Of a stretch of DNA of 64,000 bases, positions 62,064 through 64,000 are shown in pieces (within the stretch, counting starts at the first letter, position 1; each line of letters opens with the position of its first letter). The translations under genes and the position numbers were made by a program. This stretch comes from Actinoplanes cyaneus (GTDB lineage Bacteria > Actinomycetota > Actinomycetes > Mycobacteriales > Micromonosporaceae): assembly GCF_016862095.1 (NCBI RefSeq), contig NZ_BOMH01000036.1:186001-250000 (forward strand), read 5' to 3'. The notes beneath the pieces were generated by a model. The model did no database searches. It saw only the letters and a program-made list of their open reading frames with translations, and was not told where the DNA came from.

Positions 62064-62375
62064 ATGAGCGGCTGGGTGTCGGTGTATTCCTCGGATGGCG
62101 GCGGCCGTTTCTCCCTGGCTGGTTGACTGGCCGACCGCGGCATCGACTGGGACCCTTTCGGAGAGGGCGAAGTCCGCGGCGGCGTGATGTGCGGTCGCAA
62201 CGACGAGACCGGTCGTTGGTGGTGCAGACACTACGTAGACATTGACGCGGGTGCCCTGTGGCGGCTTGGCCTGCATCCCGATCAGCCGCTGTCCCGGATC
62301 ATTAGCCGCCCGCTACCGCCTTCGCACGTCAAAAAGATTCTGGCGGAGCGGTTGGCTCTCGAGGCATGGCAGTGA
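62064..62375 (+). pseudogene. Small hypothetical gene broken by a TGA
   Basis: From the ATG at 62064 the frame reads MSGWVSVYSSDGGGRFSLAG, a TGA at 62124-62126, then LADRGIDWDPFGEGEVRGGV and onwards to a TGA stop at 62373-62375. Both parts are in one frame and read as one continuous protein of about 103 residues, with the stop where a Trp (TGG) would fit. The C-terminal part from the ATG at 62184 could still be made. Confidence 0.45.
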
Positions 62376-62550
62376 TTTCCCCGCTCGGCGTGGCTGTCTC
62401 GCCGCGAAGCCTGCGCTGAATGGGGTTTAGCCGTAAGTCTCATTGGCAGGCGTGTGAGGTTGCCATCCTGGCTCGAGGGGCGGTCGGCCTGACTGCCTCG
62501 TGACGGCCGTTGTGCGACGATCGCTCCGGCTATGGGGAGGCCAGCGAGCA

Positions 62551-62856
62551 ATGGGCATCTGGGATGTCGGGCCGTTCGACAACGATGACGCCGCAGACTT
62601 CGCCGATGCCCTTGACGACGCATCGGCACAAGACCGCATAGAGATGATCGGCGCAGTCCTCGAACCCCCCATGCCGCGGTTCCCGGCCTACGTCCGGGAC
62701 CTCGCCATCAACGCCCTGGACGGTCTCATCGCGAAGCCGACATGGCTTGCTGAGGCCTGGAACGCCAGCCCCGACGGCAGCAAATGGCGCCGGACAATCG
62801 TCGACCTGCGTGCCATCCTGGACCCGCCACAGCAAGAGACCCTCTTCGTCCTCTAA
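62551..62856 (+). CDS. DUF4259 protein with an internal deletion
   Basis: A 101-residue protein from the ATG at 62551. The start MGIWDVGPFDNDDAADFADA is the hallmark of DUF4259. Typical members have an Ala-rich middle of about 25 residues ahead of the helical end; here the sequence passes directly to RFPAYVRDLAINALDGLIAK, so that part is missing. Otherwise the frame is intact. Function of the family is unknown; members are common next to polymorphic toxin loci as possible immunity proteins. Confidence 0.75.
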   Translation: MGIWDVGPFDNDDAADFADALDDASAQDRIEMIGAVLEPPMPRFPAYVRDLAINALDGLIAKPTWLAEAWNASPDGSKWRRTIVDLRAILDPPQQETLFVL

Positions 62857-62857
62857 T

Positions 62858-62994
62858 GCGGGGGTGTCGACCTCAACAAGGTCGACGACGGCTTCGGCTA
62901 CGGCGGAGCCGGCGACTACCTGCTCTCCGGCGAGGACTGGGGCAACAACCGCAAGGACTTGCTCGACGTCATACCTGCACGACAGCCGTCATAG
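62858..62994 (+). pseudogene. Short unidentified coding fragment
   Basis: The frame gives GGVDLNKVDDGFGYGGAGDY then LLSGEDWGNNRKDLLDVI and stops at 62992-62994. Composition looks coding but no start or family is visible. Confidence 0.25.
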
Positions 62995-62997
62995 CGA

Positions 62998-64000
62998 TCA
63001 CTTGGCGTAGGTGAAGTACTTCCAGGCGCCGTAGGTGGGTGCGTTGACCCTGTCCCCGTAGTTTCCGGTGGCGTACTCGGCACGCATCCGGAACCTCGCA
63101 CCGGCCGGGTATTTGCCGGTCAGTTCGATGGACGACTTGCCGCGGGAGTCCAGCGAGGCGTAGCTGGTGCGGAACGGCTTCCACTTGCCGCCGGTGTAAC
63201 GCTGGAAGACGAACCGGTAATAGCGCTTCGGGTAAGCGGTCATCGTGGTGGTGAAGCGAGGGTCCTTGGTGGTCCGGACCACGTAGTAGCTCTGCGCGCC
63301 GATCTTCTTGGTCTGGAAGTGCTTGGTGACCGTGGAGCTGACCGCGACGCGGGTGTTGACCCGTACATCGGCGATTGACGGCTCGTAGACGGCGTCGCCT
63401 GCGAAGCTGGCGCGCAGGTTGGTGTTGCGGGTGAGCTTGAGGCTCACGCTGAGCTTGCCGGAGCTGTCGACGGCGCCCTTCTTGACCAGCCGCTTCGGCA
63501 GGTCGCTGCCGTCCGGGTCGGCCCAGATCTCGACGACCCGGTTGGTGGCGGTCTTGCCGAGCTTCGCGGTGAAGGTGACCGTCGTGCCGTGGGCGTAGGT
63601 GGTGCCGTGCCGGTCCAGGCTGAGCGAGACGGGCTGCCGGTAGCAGTAGAGATCCAGCAGGCCGGTGGCGGCCACATAACCGAGTTCGTCCTTGTAGGTG
63701 ACCGTGTACGTAGCGGGGCCCTCGGCCGTCAGCGTGTCGGTGAAGCGGAACGTCCCGGTCGCATCGGTCCTGACTCTGGCGATCTCGGTGCTGGTCGGCG
63801 CAGCGTCGCTGACTCGTGTCACGACGAGTTCGCTGTCGGCCAGGATGCCCGTGGTCCCGCCAGTGACGGTGAATGGCACGTTGGGGCGGGCGTAGAAGTA
63901 CGGCGGCTGCTGGAAGGTGATGCTCGGCCGCCCGGCCACCGGCGGCGTCGGGGGCGCCGGAAGGGTCGTCGTCGGGTCGTTGAGGACGAGCAGCCAGTAC
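62998..64000 (-). CDS. Secreted Ig-like repeat protein, C-terminal part (runs off the window)
   Basis: The frame is open to the right edge, so the start and most of the protein lie outside. The visible 333 residues contain two Ig-like/Big-type modules (about LVVTRVSDAAPTSTEIARVR and VSLSLDRHGTTYAHGTTVTF) and a C-terminal beta domain with RFTTTMTAYPKRYYRFVFQR and YGDRVNAPTYGAWKYFTYAK. A closely related C-terminus survives as a fragment at 54095-54360. This end module recurs in Actinoplanes-type exoproteins and probably binds a surface or polymer; that is inference. Confidence 0.75.
   Translation of the reverse strand, partial: YWLLVLNDPTTTLPAPPTPPVAGRPSITFQQPPYFYARPNVPFTVTGGTTGILADSELVVTRVSDAAPTSTEIARVRTDATGTFRFTDTLTAEGPATYTVTYKDELGYVAATGLLDLYCYRQPVSLSLDRHGTTYAHGTTVTFTAKLGKTATNRVVEIWADPDGSDLPKRLVKKGAVDSSGKLSVSLKLTRNTNLRASFAGDAVYEPSIADVRVNTRVAVSSTVTKHFQTKKIGAQSYYVVRTTKDPRFTTTMTAYPKRYYRFVFQRYTGGKWKPFRTSYASLDSRGKSSIELTGKYPAGARFRMRAEYATGNYGDRVNAPTYGAWKYFTYAK

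Overview
The window looks like chromosomal DNA from a high-GC actinomycete. GC-rich third positions, GTG/TTG starts, Shine-Dalgarno sites of the AGGAGG type, LGFP, EACC1 and MEDS-type proteins, and actinobacterial IS fragments all point that way. A Micromonosporaceae (Actinoplanes-like) host is my inference, not something the sequence proves. Almost everything here is accessory DNA. No ribosomal, central-metabolic or replication gene is visible.

Layout. (A) 0.4-14.5 kb is an island of nucleic-acid-active and regulatory genes: a ParB-like protein, a PD-(D/E)XK nuclease, a superfamily I helicase with a degenerate nuclease domain plus a DUF2290-like partner, a pair of small membrane proteins, an endonuclease VII-type HNH protein, and an XRE-ImmA/IrrE operon. 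A broken tyrosine recombinase lies at 9.2-9.5 kb. This has the flavour of a phage-defence or mobile-element region. (B) 14.5-15.6 kb is an attachment locus: a 50-nt 3' half of tRNA-Arg(ACG), a terminator, and five copies of a 26-bp repeat. (C) 15.6-54.4 kb is a 39-kb cargo segment that ends at a second, homologous attachment locus (54.4-54.8 kb). It carries an intact IS5-family element, a VWA protein convergent with a caspase-EACC1 operon, an IPT/TIG surface protein, an ABC exporter with a small P-loop kinase, a CHASE/PAS histidine kinase near STAS and MEDS-ATPase regulators, a 5'-truncated GH16-like gene abutting a 5'-truncated Rhs toxin gene with a membrane immunity candidate, several transposase remnants, and an operon of two very large unidentified proteins next to phage-tail-lysozyme and peptidoglycan-binding proteins. 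(D) 54.8-64 kb holds a decayed NRPS adenylation domain, OsmC, a four-gene redox/phosphoryl-transfer run (FAD protein, PEP-synthase/EI-like protein, AhpD-like protein, FAD monooxygenase), more IS and NUDIX debris, a DUF4259 gene and the C-terminus of a secreted Ig-like protein.

How it fits together. Two tRNA 3' fragments share the same geometry: a 26-bp repeat about 185-195 bp upstream and another about 90 bp downstream. Neither keeps a 5' half. That pattern suggests serial integration of related elements at one tRNA-Arg gene, whose complete copy should lie to the left of the window. The many truncated genes (integrase, Rhs, GH16, CBM20, NRPS, histidine kinase, transposases, a surface-protein C-terminus) agree with repeated insertion and deletion.

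The systems most worth attention are the 26-bp arm-type repeats, the caspase-EACC1 pair, the helicase-DUF2290-like operon, the Rhs glycine-zipper toxin with its PH-domain membrane partner, the two giant proteins at 45.9-53.0 kb, and the PEP-synthase-like protein that seems to lack its catalytic cysteine.
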